This document shows positions 30,502 to 40,132 of a DNA stretch of 64,000 nucleotides, in pieces (the stretch's first letter is position 1; every line of letters begins with the position of its first letter). Made by a program: the position numbers and the translations under genes. The notes under the pieces were generated by a model. It saw nothing but the letters and a program-made list of their open reading frames with translations. It ran no database searches and was not told where the DNA came from. The DNA comes from Pseudomonas floridensis (lineage in GTDB: Bacteria > Pseudomonadota > Gammaproteobacteria > Pseudomonadales > Pseudomonadaceae). The stretch lies in assembly GCF_002087235.1 (NCBI RefSeq), contig NZ_MUIO01000017.1, forward strand, positions 1-64,000, read 5' to 3'.

Positions 30502-31182
30502 TCATTCGCGCAGAAAGGCCGCGATCTGCTGCGCGGACTGCGTCAGGCACTGCTCGTGAGTCAGGCCGACACTTTTCAGGGGCTTGAGATCATGGTTGGC
30601 GGTCGGCAACCAGTGCAAGCGAATGCTGCCGGACAACTCGTAACACTGCACTGCTTCACGATCACCCAACGCATCGCGCTCGCCCTGCACAATCAGCGTA
30701 CGGGTGTGCAGAGCAGCCAGATGCGCCACCCGCGGTTTTTCCGGTTTGCCCACGGCATAGAACGGATAGCCCAGACACACCAGCGCATCGACTTTCAGTT
30801 CATCGGCGACCAGACTCGCCATTCGTCCTCCCATGGATTTGCCGCCAATCGCCAGTCGCCCGGCGACACAGGGTCGCACCCGGGTATAGACCTCGCGCCA
30901 GCAGTCGAGCAATTGAGCCTGCTGATTGGGCGGGCGCTTGCTGCCGCCGTCACGTCGCTGGGCCATGTACGGAAACTCGAACCGCAAGACATTCACGCCC
31001 TGCGTGCCGAGGCAGGTCGCCATGGTGTTCATGAATTCGCTGTCCATCGGCGCGCCGGCACCGTGCGCCAGCACCAGCGTAACCGGTGCCTGCCCTGCCT
31101 CGCTTTGCGCCGCCGTCCATAGCCAGCCGTTCTGCTGTGCCAGGCGTGAACCTTGATCTTCGGCGTGTGTGGCGTCACTCAT
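30502..31182 (-). CDS. Alpha/beta-hydrolase (KANL3/Tex30-like)
   Basis: A 226-residue alpha/beta-fold hydrolase. The oxyanion segment is TLVLAHGAGAPMDSEFM. The nucleophile serine sits in IGGKSMGGRMAS. The acid is likely Asp in VQGERDALGD, and the base is His in TANHDLKPL. This arrangement and length match the small KANL3/Tex30 family, whose substrates are not known. It is cytosolic. It is divergent from ccoN across 274 bases in which I found neither a gene nor an ANR box. Confidence 0.8.
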   Translation of the reverse strand: MSDATHAEDQGSRLAQQNGWLWTAAQSEAGQAPVTLVLAHGAGAPMDSEFMNTMATCLGTQGVNVLRFEFPYMAQRRDGGSKRPPNQQAQLLDCWREVYTRVRPCVAGRLAIGGKSMGGRMASLVADELKVDALVCLGYPFYAVGKPEKPRVAHLAALHTRTLIVQGERDALGDREAVQCYELSGSIRLHWLPTANHDLKPLKSVGLTHEQCLTQSAQQIAAFLRE

Positions 31183-31456
31183 GGGTGCATGTCTTCTCTA
31201 TAAGTCGTGAGGAAACGGACTATACCCGTGAGCGCTCGGTCTCGGCCAAACCTGGCGGCATCGACATGCGCACACCGACTTCCCACATCTGTCTTTCAAA
31301 GTTAAGCTTGCCGACCAGTGGCCTGTGGCAAACACCTTGTGCCAGAGCGCTTTGCCGGTCTCCATTTGCCCCGCCTTTTCGGTCTGTCCCAGGTGATGTC
31401 TTGCCTCGCCGGGGCGCGCTTATGCCCTGCAAAAAAACTGAATTCTGGAATCTGTA

Positions 31457-32902
31457 ATGAGCGCAGCAATTACCCCGACGGCCTACAACTACACCGTGGT
31501 CCGCCAGTTCGCCATCATGACGGTGGTCTGGGGCATCGTCGGCATGACGCTGGGCGTGTTCATTGCCTCGCAACTGGTCTGGCCCGAGCTGAATTTCGAT
31601 CTGGAGTGGACGACGTTCGGTCGCCTGCGTCCGCTGCACACCAATCTGGTGATTTTCGCCTTCGGCGGCTGCGCCTTGTTTGGCACTTCCTATTATGTGG
31701 TTCAACGCACCTGCCAGACCCGGCTGTTCTCCGACCGGCTGGCGGCGTTTACCTTTTGGGGCTGGCAGGCGGTGATCGTCGGCGCCATCGTCTCGCTGCC
31801 GATGGGCTACACCACCACCAAGGAATACGCAGAGCTCGAATGGCCGATCGCGATTCTGCTGGCCATCGTCTGGATCGCCTATGGCGTGGTGTTTTTCGGC
31901 ACCATCGTGCGGCGCAAGACCCGCCACATCTATGTGGCCAACTGGTTTTATGGCGCATTCATCGTCGTGACCGGCATGCTGCACGTCGTCAACCACATCG
32001 CCCTGCCGGTCAGCCTGTTCAAGTCCTATTCGGCATACGCAGGTGCGACCGATGCGATGATCCAGTGGTGGTACGGGCACAACGCCGTGGGCTTTTTCCT
32101 GACGACCGGCTTCCTGGGCATGATGTATTACTTCGTACCCAAGCAGGCCGAACGCCCGATCTATTCCTATCGGCTGTCCATCGTGCACTTCTGGGCACTG
32201 ATCACGTTGTACATCTGGGCCGGCCCGCACCACCTGCATTACACCGCACTGCCTGACTGGGCGCAGTCGCTGGGCATGGTCATGTCGATCATCCTGCTGG
32301 CGCCGAGCTGGGGCGGAATGATCAACGGCATGATGACCCTGTCCGGGGCCTGGCATAAGTTGCGCACCGACCCGATCCTGCGTTTTCTGGTGGTGTCGCT
32401 GGCGTTCTACGGGATGTCGACGTTCGAGGGGCCGATGATGGCCATCAAGACGGTCAACTCGCTGTCGCACTACACCGACTGGACCATCGGCCACGTGCAC
32501 TCCGGCGCGCTAGGCTGGGTGGCGATGATTACCATCGGCGCGACCTACCACTTGATCCCCAAGGTCTTCGGTCGGCCCCAGATGCACAGCATCGGCCTGA
32601 TCAACGCGCACTTCTGGCTGGCGACCGTCGGCACCGTGCTGTACATCACTTCGATGTGGGTTAACGGCATCACCCAAGGCCTGATGTGGCGTGCGATCAA
32701 CAACGACGGCACGCTCACCTATTCGTTCGTTGAAGCCATGCAGGCCAGTCATCCCGGCTATGTGGTGCGCGCCTTGGGCGGGGCGATTTTCACCAGTGGC
32801 ATGCTGCTGATGGCCTACAACGTCTTGCGTACCGTGCGGGCCTCCAACCGGGAGGACGCCGAAGCCGCGGCCCGGATCACCGTCGTGGGGGCGCACTCAT
32901 GA
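31457..32902 (+). CDS. ccoN: cbb3 cytochrome c oxidase subunit I
   Basis: A 481-residue, 12-helix catalytic subunit of the cbb3-type oxidase in the inner membrane. It holds heme b, heme b3 and CuB, reduces oxygen to water and pumps protons. Conserved pieces include [18 protein letters not shown], the heme/CuB histidines in [14 protein letters not shown] and [15 protein letters not shown], and [15 protein letters not shown]. The length fits Pseudomonas CcoN. It begins the ccoNOQP-GHIS run and overlaps ccoO by 4 bases (ATGA). No ANR box is visible upstream, like the constitutive cco-1 operon of P. aeruginosa; the ANR-driven cco-2 set is not in this locus. Confidence 0.96.
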   Translation: MSAAITPTAYNYTVVRQFAIMTVVWGIVGMTLGVFIASQLVWPELNFDLEWTTFGRLRPLHTNLVIFAFGGCALFGTSYYVVQRTCQTRLFSDRLAAFTFWGWQAVIVGAIVSLPMGYTTTKEYAELEWPIAILLAIVWIAYGVVFFGTIVRRKTRHIYVANWFYGAFIVVTGMLHVVNHIALPVSLFKSYSAYAGATDAMIQWWYGHNAVGFFLTTGFLGMMYYFVPKQAERPIYSYRLSIVHFWALITLYIWAGPHHLHYTALPDWAQSLGMVMSIILLAPSWGGMINGMMTLSGAWHKLRTDPILRFLVVSLAFYGMSTFEGPMMAIKTVNSLSHYTDWTIGHVHSGALGWVAMITIGATYHLIPKVFGRPQMHSIGLINAHFWLATVGTVLYITSMWVNGITQGLMWRAINNDGTLTYSFVEAMQASHPGYVVRALGGAIFTSGMLLMAYNVLRTVRASNREDAEAAARITVVGAHS

Positions 32903-33507
32903 AGCACGAGGTGCTCGAAAAGAACATCGGCCTGCTGGCGTTCTTCATGGTCGTAGCGGTCAGCATCGGTGGTCTGACCCAGATCGTGCCGCTGTTCTTC
33001 CAGGACGTCACCCAGCAGCCCATCGAAGGCATGAAGCCGCGCACCGCGCTGGAAGTGGAAGGCCGCGACGTGTACATCGCCAATGGCTGCGTGGGTTGCC
33101 ATTCACAGATGATTCGGCCGTTTCGTGCGGAGACCGAGCGCTACGGCCACTACTCGGTCGCGGGCGAAAGCGCCTGGGATCACCCTTTCCTGTGGGGCTC
33201 GAAACGCACCGGCCCCGACCTGGCACGGGTCGGCGGCCGTTACTCGGATGACTGGCATCGCGCACATCTGTACAACCCGCGTGATGTCGTGCCGGAGTCG
33301 AAGATGCCGGCCTATCCGTTCCTGGTGGAAAAGGTTCTCGACGGCAATGACACGGCAAAGAAACTCGAAGTGCTACGTACTTTGGGCACGCCCTACACCG
33401 ATGCAGACATCGCCGGGGCCGCCGCCGCAGTACAGGGCAAGACCGAAATGGACGCGCTGGTCGCCTACCTGCAAGGCCTGGGCACCCTGATCAAGAGCAA
33501 ACGGTGA
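32899..33507 (+). CDS. ccoO: cbb3 oxidase monoheme cytochrome c subunit
   Basis: A 202-residue membrane-anchored cytochrome c of the cbb3 oxidase. One N-terminal membrane helix ([19 protein letters not shown]) is followed by a periplasmic domain with a single heme site [14 protein letters not shown] (Cys-x-x-Cys-His) and an axial-methionine region [12 protein letters not shown]. It passes electrons from CcoP heme to CcoN. The ATG overlaps the ccoN stop by 4 bases, indicating translational coupling. Confidence 0.96.
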   Translation: MKHEVLEKNIGLLAFFMVVAVSIGGLTQIVPLFFQDVTQQPIEGMKPRTALEVEGRDVYIANGCVGCHSQMIRPFRAETERYGHYSVAGESAWDHPFLWGSKRTGPDLARVGGRYSDDWHRAHLYNPRDVVPESKMPAYPFLVEKVLDGNDTAKKLEVLRTLGTPYTDADIAGAAAAVQGKTEMDALVAYLQGLGTLIKSKR

Positions 33508-33512
33508 ACACG

Positions 33513-33695
33513 ATGGACATCGGAATGATTCGTGGCCTCGGCACGCTGGTGGTGATGGTGGCCTTCGTCGGCTTGACGCTGTGGGTGTTCAGCCCGAACC
33601 GCAAAGCGCAATTCGATGACGCGACGCTGCTGCCCTTCGCGGACGATCCCGAGGCCATCGGCAAGATCGAACAGGCCCGGAGCGACGCACCATGA
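33513..33695 (+). CDS. ccoQ: cbb3 oxidase small subunit CcoQ
   Basis: A 60-residue single-span membrane protein ([20 protein letters not shown], then [20 protein letters not shown]). It stabilises the cbb3 complex. The ATG at 33513 matches the Pseudomonas CcoQ N-terminus; a GTG at 33504 that overlaps the ccoO stop is an alternative and would couple translation. Its stop overlaps the ccoP start by 4 bases. Confidence 0.92.
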   Translation: MDIGMIRGLGTLVVMVAFVGLTLWVFSPNRKAQFDDATLLPFADDPEAIGKIEQARSDAP

Positions 33696-34681
33696 GTACC
33701 TTCTGGAGCCTGTATGTCACGGTGCTGACACTGGGCACGATCGTCGCGCTGGTCTGGCTGTTGCTGGCCACCCGCAAGGGCGAGCGCAAAGAGCCGACCG
33801 AAGAAACCATGGGCCACTCGTTCGACGGCATCGAGGAGTACGACAATCCGCTGCCCAAGTGGTGGTTCATGCTGTTCATGGGCACCATTGTTTTCGCCCT
33901 GGGGTATCTGCTGCTGTATCCGGGGCTGGGAAACTGGCAAGGTCTGCTGCCTGGCTACGCCTACCTGGACACTGAAAAACACCTGAAATTCGCCGACGGT
34001 AAACAGGGCTGGACCGGTGTCCACGAATGGGAAAAGGAAGTGGCCCGCGCCGAAGCCCGCTTCGGCCCGCTGTTTGCCCGGTACGCCGCAATGCCTGTCG
34101 AGGAGGTCGCCAAGGACCCGCAGGCCTTGGGCATGGGGGCACGCCTGTTCGCCTCCAATTGCTCGGTCTGCCACGGATCGGACGCCAAGGGTGCCTACGG
34201 CTTTCCGAACCTGACCGACGATAACTGGCGCTGGGGCGGCGATGCACAATCGATCAAGACCTCGATCCTCAATGGTCGGCATGCCGTGATGCCGGCCTGG
34301 GGTGAAGTGCTGGGCGAACAAGGCGTACGCGATGTATCGGCCTATGTGATGACAATGATGAAGGATCGACCTCTGCCCGAAGGTGCCAGGGCCGATCCGC
34401 TGGCCGGGCAGAAAATCTATGCGACCAATTGTGTCGCGTGCCACGGCGCAGAAGGCAAGGGCCTGGCCGTTCTGGGCGCGCCGGACCTGACTCACCCAGG
34501 CGGATTCATCTACGGATCAGGTTTTGCCCAGCTGCAGCAGACCATCCGCTACGGCCGACAGGGTCAGATGCCGACGCAGCAAGCCACTCAGGGCGATGAC
34601 CGTGTCCACATCCTGGCCGCTTATGTCTACAGCCTGTCGCGTCAGGCGCAGCCTGCACACGACTCGACGGCGGCCAAGTGA
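33692..34681 (+). CDS. ccoP: cbb3 oxidase diheme cytochrome c subunit
   Basis: A 329-residue diheme cytochrome c. Two membrane helices (about 5-23 and about 58-77, with [20 protein letters not shown]) flank a short loop, as in the long CcoP type of pseudomonads. The periplasmic part has two Cys-x-x-Cys-His sites, [11 protein letters not shown] and [11 protein letters not shown], each followed by a methionine ligand region ([18 protein letters not shown]). It accepts electrons from soluble cytochrome c. It overlaps ccoQ by 4 bases. Confidence 0.96.
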   Translation: MSTFWSLYVTVLTLGTIVALVWLLLATRKGERKEPTEETMGHSFDGIEEYDNPLPKWWFMLFMGTIVFALGYLLLYPGLGNWQGLLPGYAYLDTEKHLKFADGKQGWTGVHEWEKEVARAEARFGPLFARYAAMPVEEVAKDPQALGMGARLFASNCSVCHGSDAKGAYGFPNLTDDNWRWGGDAQSIKTSILNGRHAVMPAWGEVLGEQGVRDVSAYVMTMMKDRPLPEGARADPLAGQKIYATNCVACHGAEGKGLAVLGAPDLTHPGGFIYGSGFAQLQQTIRYGRQGQMPTQQATQGDDRVHILAAYVYSLSRQAQPAHDSTAAK

Positions 34682-34705
34682 TCGTGATCGCCACGGGACG
34701 TTGCA

Positions 34706-36121
34706 ATGAGTAACCGGATTCCGGTACACGACGTCACGCCTCCCGAGGGAAACGCAGACGCTTGCGTCGAGCTGTATGCCTGGCGCGAAAAAATCTACAC
34801 CCGTGCGTTCAAAGGCCTCTATCGCACCCTGCGCAGGGTGACCGGCGCATTGCTGCTGTTGATCTATTTCGGCACGGTCTGGCTGACGCAGGACGGACAC
34901 CAGGCGGTGTGGTGGGACTTGCCGGAGCGCCGATTCTATATATTCGGCGCCACGTTCTGGCCGCAGGACTTTATTCTGCTGTCCGGCTTGTTGATCGTCG
35001 CCGCGTTCGGCCTGTTCTTCATTACGGTGTATGCCGGGCGCGTCTGGTGTGGCTACACCTGCCCGCAAAGTGTCTGGACCTGGATCTTTATGTGGTGCGA
35101 GAAAATCACCGAAGGTGATCGCAACCAGCGAATCAAACTCGATAACGCGCCGACCAGCGCCAACAAGCTGCTGCGCAAGCTGGCCAAGCACAGCCTGTGG
35201 TTGCTGATCGGTTTTGTCACCGCGCTGACCTTCGTCGGCTATTTCTCGCCCATTCGTCAATTGAGCAGCGAGCTGTTCACCGGGCAGGCCGATGGCTGGG
35301 CGTATTTCTGGGTCGGCTTCTTCACGCTCGCGACTTACGCCAACGCAGGCTGGCTGCGTGAACAGGTGTGCATTTACATGTGCCCCTACGCACGTTTCCA
35401 GAGCGTGATGTTCGACAAGGACACGCTGATCATCTCCTACGATCTGCAGCGCGGCGAGCCACGCGGCGCTCGGAAAAAAGAGGCGGATCATCAAGCGCAA
35501 GGTCTGGGTGACTGCATCGACTGCACGCTGTGCGTCCAGGTCTGCCCGACCGGCATCGACATTCGCGACGGCTTGCAGGTGGAATGCATCGGCTGCGCGG
35601 CCTGCATCGATGTCTGTGACACGGTGATGGACAAGATGGCCTATCCACGCGGGCTGATCAGTTACACGACCGAGCACACCCTGTCCGGCCAGCCCACGCG
35701 GACACTGCGCCCTCGTTTGATCGGCTATGCGGCCGTGTTGATCTTGATGATCGGGTTGCTGGTCGGGGCCTTCATGACCCGCTCGCTGGTGGGTCTGGAC
35801 GTCAGCAAGGATCGCATGCTGTATCGGGAAAACGCCGAAGGACGAATCGAGAACGTCTACAGCCTCAAGGTGATCAACAAGGATCAGATCGCGCATACTT
35901 ATGCGCTGACAGTCAAAGGCGGGCCTGATCTGACATGGCAGGGGCGACGTGAAATCACCCTGGCCGCTGGCGAGATCGTCAGCCTGCCGGTGGAGCTGTC
36001 CAGCGCGCCGCAAGCCATGCAGTCGAGCGCCCAGGACATCACCTTTATTCTCACGGACACCGACAACGACGATACCCTCATCGAAGCCAGAAGCCGGTTC
36101 ATCGGTCCCTCCCTCCGTTAA
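34706..36121 (+). CDS. ccoG: Cytochrome oxidase accessory protein CcoG (cupric reductase)
   Basis: A 471-residue polyferredoxin of the FixG/RdxA/CcoG family. Several membrane helices (for example LLIYFGTVWL and LLSGLLIVAAFGLFFITVY) carry VWCGYTCPQSVWTW and QVCIYMCPYARFQ. Two 4Fe-4S clusters are bound by CIDCTLCVQVCPTG and CIGCAACIDVCD. A C-terminal Ig-like FixG domain (about 360-471) lies in the periplasm. CcoG reduces copper(II) for insertion into CcoN by the CcoI route. It follows ccoP by 24 bases in the same operon direction. Confidence 0.95.
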   Translation: MSNRIPVHDVTPPEGNADACVELYAWREKIYTRAFKGLYRTLRRVTGALLLLIYFGTVWLTQDGHQAVWWDLPERRFYIFGATFWPQDFILLSGLLIVAAFGLFFITVYAGRVWCGYTCPQSVWTWIFMWCEKITEGDRNQRIKLDNAPTSANKLLRKLAKHSLWLLIGFVTALTFVGYFSPIRQLSSELFTGQADGWAYFWVGFFTLATYANAGWLREQVCIYMCPYARFQSVMFDKDTLIISYDLQRGEPRGARKKEADHQAQGLGDCIDCTLCVQVCPTGIDIRDGLQVECIGCAACIDVCDTVMDKMAYPRGLISYTTEHTLSGQPTRTLRPRLIGYAAVLILMIGLLVGAFMTRSLVGLDVSKDRMLYRENAEGRIENVYSLKVINKDQIAHTYALTVKGGPDLTWQGRREITLAAGEIVSLPVELSSAPQAMQSSAQDITFILTDTDNDDTLIEARSRFIGPSLR

Positions 36122-36131
36122 GAGCACAGTC

Positions 36132-36671
36132 ATGCCCGTCGCGAGCGCTTCAAGTCCCTGGTACAAGCACCTCTGGCCGTGGATCATCATTGGCATTCTG
36201 AGCGGCTCGGTCCTGCTCAGTCTGACCATGGCAGGGATCGCCATCAGCCATCCGGACACGCTGGTCGCCGACAACTATTACGAAGCCGGCAAAGGCATCA
36301 ATCGCTCGATCGATCGCGAAGCACTGGCTGAGACCCTCAAACTGCGCGCCAGCCTGCGCATGGATGACCTGACCGGCGAAGTGACGCTGCGCCTGAGCGG
36401 CAACAGCAACCCCGACAGACTGGAACTGAACCTGATTTCACCGACTCAACCGGACAAGGACCGTCGGGTATTTCTGAACCGCAGCCCGTCGCAAGCGGGT
36501 CGCTACGTCGGGCAACTTCAGGACCGCGTCGACGGTCGGCGCTTCATCGAATTGCTGGGCGCCGAGGGTGGCCAGGCCTGGCGTTTGTTCGAGGAAGAAT
36601 GGGCCGCACCGGAGCGCACGCTGACGCTGGGCGATGAACCGCTGCAGGCTGTTCAGGACCGGAAGCACTGA
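36132..36671 (+). CDS. ccoH: cbb3 oxidase assembly protein CcoH (FixH family)
   Basis: A 179-residue single-span membrane protein. The N-terminal anchor is [20 protein letters not shown], followed by [20 protein letters not shown], the conserved FixH segment, and a small periplasmic beta domain. It is needed for stable assembly of the cbb3 oxidase. It starts 10 bases after ccoG and is followed at once by ccoI (GTG one base after its stop), consistent with coupled translation. Confidence 0.9.
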   Translation: MPVASASSPWYKHLWPWIIIGILSGSVLLSLTMAGIAISHPDTLVADNYYEAGKGINRSIDREALAETLKLRASLRMDDLTGEVTLRLSGNSNPDRLELNLISPTQPDKDRRVFLNRSPSQAGRYVGQLQDRVDGRRFIELLGAEGGQAWRLFEEEWAAPERTLTLGDEPLQAVQDRKH

Positions 36672-36672
36672 C

Positions 36673-39102
36673 GTGACCACACCCAGACTTTGCTATCACT
36701 GCGCCCTGCCCATTCCCACTGGCAGCCGCTTCACCGCAGCCGTCCTCGGCGAGACCCGCGATTTCTGTTGTCCGGGCTGTCAGGCGGTGGCCGAGTCCAT
36801 CGTCGCAGGCGGCCTCGAAGCCTATTACCGCCATCGCAGCGAAACCTCCAGCCACCCGGAAAACCTGCCGACACCGTTGCTCGACGAACTGGCGCTCTAT
36901 GATCGTGCCGACGTGCAGGCAGCGTTCGTGCGCCAGACGACGGATCTGTCCGAGACCACACTGCTGATCGAGGGCATCAGTTGTGCCGCCTGCGGCTGGC
37001 TGATCGAACAGCGGTTGACCCGCCTGCCGGGCGTGGTTGAAGCCCGGCTGAACCTGTCCAGTCATCGGCTACTGGTGCGCTGGAGCAACGATCAAGTGGT
37101 CTTGAGCCACCTGCTCAGCGAACTGCGCGACATTGGTTATCTGGCGCATCCCTGGCAGGCCGACCACGCCGCCGAACAGAGGGCCGACGAAAATCGGCTG
37201 GCGCTGCGGCAGCTCGGTGTAGCCGGTCTTTTGTGGTTTCAGGCCATGATGGCGACCATGGCGACCTGGCCGGAATTCAACATCGACCTGAGTCCGGACA
37301 TGCACACCATCCTGCGCTGGGTGGCGTTTTTTCTGACCACGCCCATCGTGTTCTACAGCTGCGCGCCGTTCTTTCGCGGCGCGCTGCGTGACCTGCGCAG
37401 TCGTCATCTGAGCATGGATGTGTCGGTGTCGCTGGCCATCGGCGCGGCTTACATCGCCGGGATATGGACCGTCATCACCGGCACCGGGGAATTGTATTTC
37501 GACGCGGTCGGCATGTTCGCGCTGTTCCTGCTGGCAGGGCGCTATCTGGAACGCCGCGCCCGTCAGCGCACCGCCGCAGCGACGGCCCAGTTGACCCAGG
37601 TGCTGCCTGCGTCCTGCCTGCGACTGCGCCCGGACGGCCAGAGTGAACGGATTCTGCTCAACGAGCTGGCGCTGGACGATCAGGTACTGGTACACCCTGG
37701 TGCAGTGATCCCGGTCGATGGTCAGGTCATCGAGGGATACTCCAGCGTCGATGAATCCTTGCTGACCGGCGAGTACCTGCCCCGACCACGCAACGTCGGA
37801 GACCGCGTCACGGCGGGTACGTTGAACGTCGACGGCACGCTGACGATTCAGGTGCTCGCGCTGGGCCAGGCAACACAATTGTCGGCCATCGTCCGCCTGC
37901 TGGAGCGTGCCCAGGCCGCCAAGCCGCGTCTGGCTCAACTGGCAGACCGCGCTGCACAGGTTTTTCTGCTGCTATCACTGATCGCCGCCGCCGTGATCGG
38001 CGTCATCTGGTGGCAGCTCGACTCGTCTCGTGCCTTGTGGATCGTGCTGGCGATGCTGGTCGCGACCTGCCCCTGCGCCCTGTCACTGGCCACCCCCACA
38101 GCCCTGACCGCTGCTACCGGCACGTTGCACACACTCGGCCTGCTGCTCACCCGTGGCCATGTGCTGGAGGGATTGAACAGGATCGACACAGTCATCTTCG
38201 ACAAGACCGGCACCCTCACTGAAGGGCGCTTGACGTTGCACAGCATCGTGGCGCTGGGGACGCTGGACGTGCAGACGTGTCTGGAACTGGCCGCAGCACT
38301 GGAAAGTCGTTCCGGGCACCCCATCGCCCGCGCATTCGGCCGTGCGCCTCAGGCTGCGCAGGCCATTCTGAACAGCCCCGGACGCGGGCTCGAAGGCTCG
38401 GTAGACGACCGCCGGTTACGCATCGGCCAGCCAACCTTCGTCTGTGCACTGAGTGAGAGTGAGGTTCCGCCGATGCCGGATGACAGCGGCCAGTGGCTGC
38501 TGCTGGGCGATGCGCAAGGTCCCCTCGCCTGGTTCGGTCTCGATGATCGATTGCGCGACGGCGCCGCAGCGCTGCTTCAGGCTTGCAGGGACCGTGGCTG
38601 GAAAACCCTGCTGCTGTCCGGTGACAGTTCGCCGATGGTACAGAGCGTCGCAACGAACCTGGGCATCGATGACGCCCGCGGCGGTCTGCTTGCGCAAGAC
38701 AAGCTGGCCGTACTGCAAGCGTTGCAGGCGCAGGGACACAACGTGCTGATGATAGGCGACGGCGTGAACGATGTTCCCGTGATGGCTGCGGCCAACATCA
38801 GCGTGGCGATGGGTTCGGCCACCGACCTGACCAGAACCGGCGCCGACGCCGTGCTGCTGAGCAACCGGCTGCCCACATTGATCGATGCCTTTGGTCTGGC
38901 ACGACGTACCCGTCGGGTGATTATCGAAAATCTGTTGTGGGCAGGCTTGTACAATGGCCTGATGCTGCCGTTCGCGGCACTGGGCTGGATCACACCGGTC
39001 TGGGCTGCACTCGGCATGTCCGTCAGTTCCCTGATGGTGGTGCTCAACGCCCTGCGCCTGACGCGCATCCCGCGCAACGCGCAAACGGGCCAGCCCGTAT
39101 AA
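36673..39102 (+). CDS. ccoI: Copper-exporting P1B-type ATPase CcoI
   Basis: An 809-residue P-type ATPase supplying copper for the cbb3 CuB centre. The N-terminus has a cysteine-rich metal segment ([20 protein letters not shown]) and a heavy-metal domain with [12 protein letters not shown]. The membrane metal site is CPC in [12 protein letters not shown]. Phosphorylation is at Asp in [10 protein letters not shown], and the hinge is [13 protein letters not shown]. Start: GTG at 36673, one base after the ccoH stop, gives [13 protein letters not shown], matching Pseudomonas relatives. An in-frame ATG at 36634 lies inside ccoH and is less likely. It is an inner-membrane protein between ccoH and ccoS. 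Confidence 0.94.
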   Translation: MTTPRLCYHCALPIPTGSRFTAAVLGETRDFCCPGCQAVAESIVAGGLEAYYRHRSETSSHPENLPTPLLDELALYDRADVQAAFVRQTTDLSETTLLIEGISCAACGWLIEQRLTRLPGVVEARLNLSSHRLLVRWSNDQVVLSHLLSELRDIGYLAHPWQADHAAEQRADENRLALRQLGVAGLLWFQAMMATMATWPEFNIDLSPDMHTILRWVAFFLTTPIVFYSCAPFFRGALRDLRSRHLSMDVSVSLAIGAAYIAGIWTVITGTGELYFDAVGMFALFLLAGRYLERRARQRTAAATAQLTQVLPASCLRLRPDGQSERILLNELALDDQVLVHPGAVIPVDGQVIEGYSSVDESLLTGEYLPRPRNVGDRVTAGTLNVDGTLTIQVLALGQATQLSAIVRLLERAQAAKPRLAQLADRAAQVFLLLSLIAAAVIGVIWWQLDSSRALWIVLAMLVATCPCALSLATPTALTAATGTLHTLGLLLTRGHVLEGLNRIDTVIFDKTGTLTEGRLTLHSIVALGTLDVQTCLELAAALESRSGHPIARAFGRAPQAAQAILNSPGRGLEGSVDDRRLRIGQPTFVCALSESEVPPMPDDSGQWLLLGDAQGPLAWFGLDDRLRDGAAALLQACRDRGWKTLLLSGDSSPMVQSVATNLGIDDARGGLLAQDKLAVLQALQAQGHNVLMIGDGVNDVPVMAAANISVAMGSATDLTRTGADAVLLSNRLPTLIDAFGLARRTRRVIIENLLWAGLYNGLMLPFAALGWITPVWAALGMSVSSLMVVLNALRLTRIPRNAQTGQPV

Positions 39103-39120
39103 CCTGGCTCAGGAGGTCTC

Positions 39121-39339
39121 GTGCCCGCGCTCTACATCATGATTCCTGCCGCACTGCTGCTGGTCGCGGTCGCGGTCTACGTGTTTTTCTGGGCGGTGGA
39201 CAGCGGTCAGTACGACGACCTCGAAAGTCCGGCCCATAGCATTCTGTTCGACGACCTGGATCCGGATCACAACGCGGCGGCGCCCGGCGGTGCGCCTCAT
39301 CTCAAAAAACCGGACCGGGAAGCTCCCACCGATGCCTGA
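39121..39339 (+). CDS. ccoS: cbb3 oxidase assembly protein CcoS
   Basis: A 72-residue small membrane protein. It starts with GTG at 39121, five bases after a perfect AGGAGG. One membrane span (YIMIPAALLLVAVAVYVFFW) is followed by WAVDSGQYDDLESPAHSILF, the CcoS hallmark. It is needed for cofactor insertion into the cbb3 oxidase. It closes the GHIS assembly set and is followed 8 bases later by the TauE/SafE-like gene. Confidence 0.93.
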   Translation: MPALYIMIPAALLLVAVAVYVFFWAVDSGQYDDLESPAHSILFDDLDPDHNAAAPGGAPHLKKPDREAPTDA

Positions 39340-39347
39340 CGTTCACC

Positions 39348-40031
39348 ATGATTGATCTGGCCCCGCTGCTGATTTCGGCGCTGATGCTGGGGCTGCTCGG
39401 CGGCGGCCATTGCCTGGGCATGTGCGGCGGACTGATGGGCGCGTTGACCCTGGCCATTCCGCGCGAACTGCGCGCACGCCGGTTGCGCTTGTTGATGGCC
39501 TATAACCTGGGCCGCGTGTGCAGCTACGGGCTGGCCGGTTTCCTCAGCGGACTGGTCGGCCGTGCGGTAGCCGACAGCCCGGGAGCCATCACACTGCGGG
39601 TATTCGCCGCGCTGCTGCTGATCGCCATGGGCCTGTACCTTGCCGGCTGGTGGAACGGCCTGACCTACATCGAGCGGCTGGGCCGAGGCCTCTGGCGTCA
39701 CCTGCAACCCGTCGCCACCCGATTGCTGCCCATTTCGAGCCTGCCTCGCGCCCTTCTGCTCGGCGCACTGTGGGGCTGGCTACCGTGTGGACTGGTGTAC
39801 AGCACGCTGCTCTGGAGCGCCAGCCAAGGCAGCCCGCTCGACAGCGCCTTGCTGATGCTAGCGTTCGGACTGGGCACCTGGCCAGTCTTGCTGGCCACCG
39901 GTCTCGCCGCCGAGCGGACCACCGCCTTGCTGCGCAAGCGCAGCGTGCGCTCTGCCGGTGGCGTGCTGGTGATCCTGTTCGGACTGTGGACATTGCCAGG
40001 GCCTCATCAGCACTGGCTGATGGGGCATTGA
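39348..40031 (+). CDS. TauE/SafE-like (DsbD-like) membrane protein of the cco locus
   Basis: A 227-residue protein with about six membrane segments. GLLGGGHCLGMCGGLMGAL near the N-terminus and WLPCGLVYSTLLWSASQGS later are paired Cys/Pro motifs of the cytochrome-biogenesis branch of the TauE/SafE superfamily (annotated sulfite exporter or UreH_2). The place between ccoS and hemN is the same as PA1547 in P. aeruginosa. A role in copper or heme delivery to cbb3 oxidase is suggested by place and by the HCxGMCGG motif, but is inference. It starts 8 bases after ccoS. Confidence 0.8.
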   Translation: MIDLAPLLISALMLGLLGGGHCLGMCGGLMGALTLAIPRELRARRLRLLMAYNLGRVCSYGLAGFLSGLVGRAVADSPGAITLRVFAALLLIAMGLYLAGWWNGLTYIERLGRGLWRHLQPVATRLLPISSLPRALLLGALWGWLPCGLVYSTLLWSASQGSPLDSALLMLAFGLGTWPVLLATGLAAERTTALLRKRSVRSAGGVLVILFGLWTLPGPHQHWLMGH

Positions 40032-40057
40032 AACGGCCATGACCGCACTACCGCGTC

Positions 40058-40071
40058 TTGACTCACATCAA
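40058..40071 (+). promoter_or_regulatory. ANR/FNR box of the hemN promoter
   Basis: TTGACTCACATCAA matches the ANR/FNR consensus TTGAT-N4-ATCAA at 9 of 10 bases. A TATGCT at 40094-40099 is placed as the -10 element of a class II FNR promoter (box centre near -41.5, start near 40106). Anr itself is encoded about 2 kb downstream. Confidence 0.8.
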
Positions 40072-40132
40072 CATTCACCCCGGACTCGCGATCTATGCTG
40101 CGCACCTACCAGCCTGTCCGGGGAACGTGCAC

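Noticed and set aside
34517..36274. 585-codon open frame antisense to ccoP-ccoG
   Set aside because: It covers the ends of two operon genes with heme and iron-sulfur motifs and shows no plausible domain itself.
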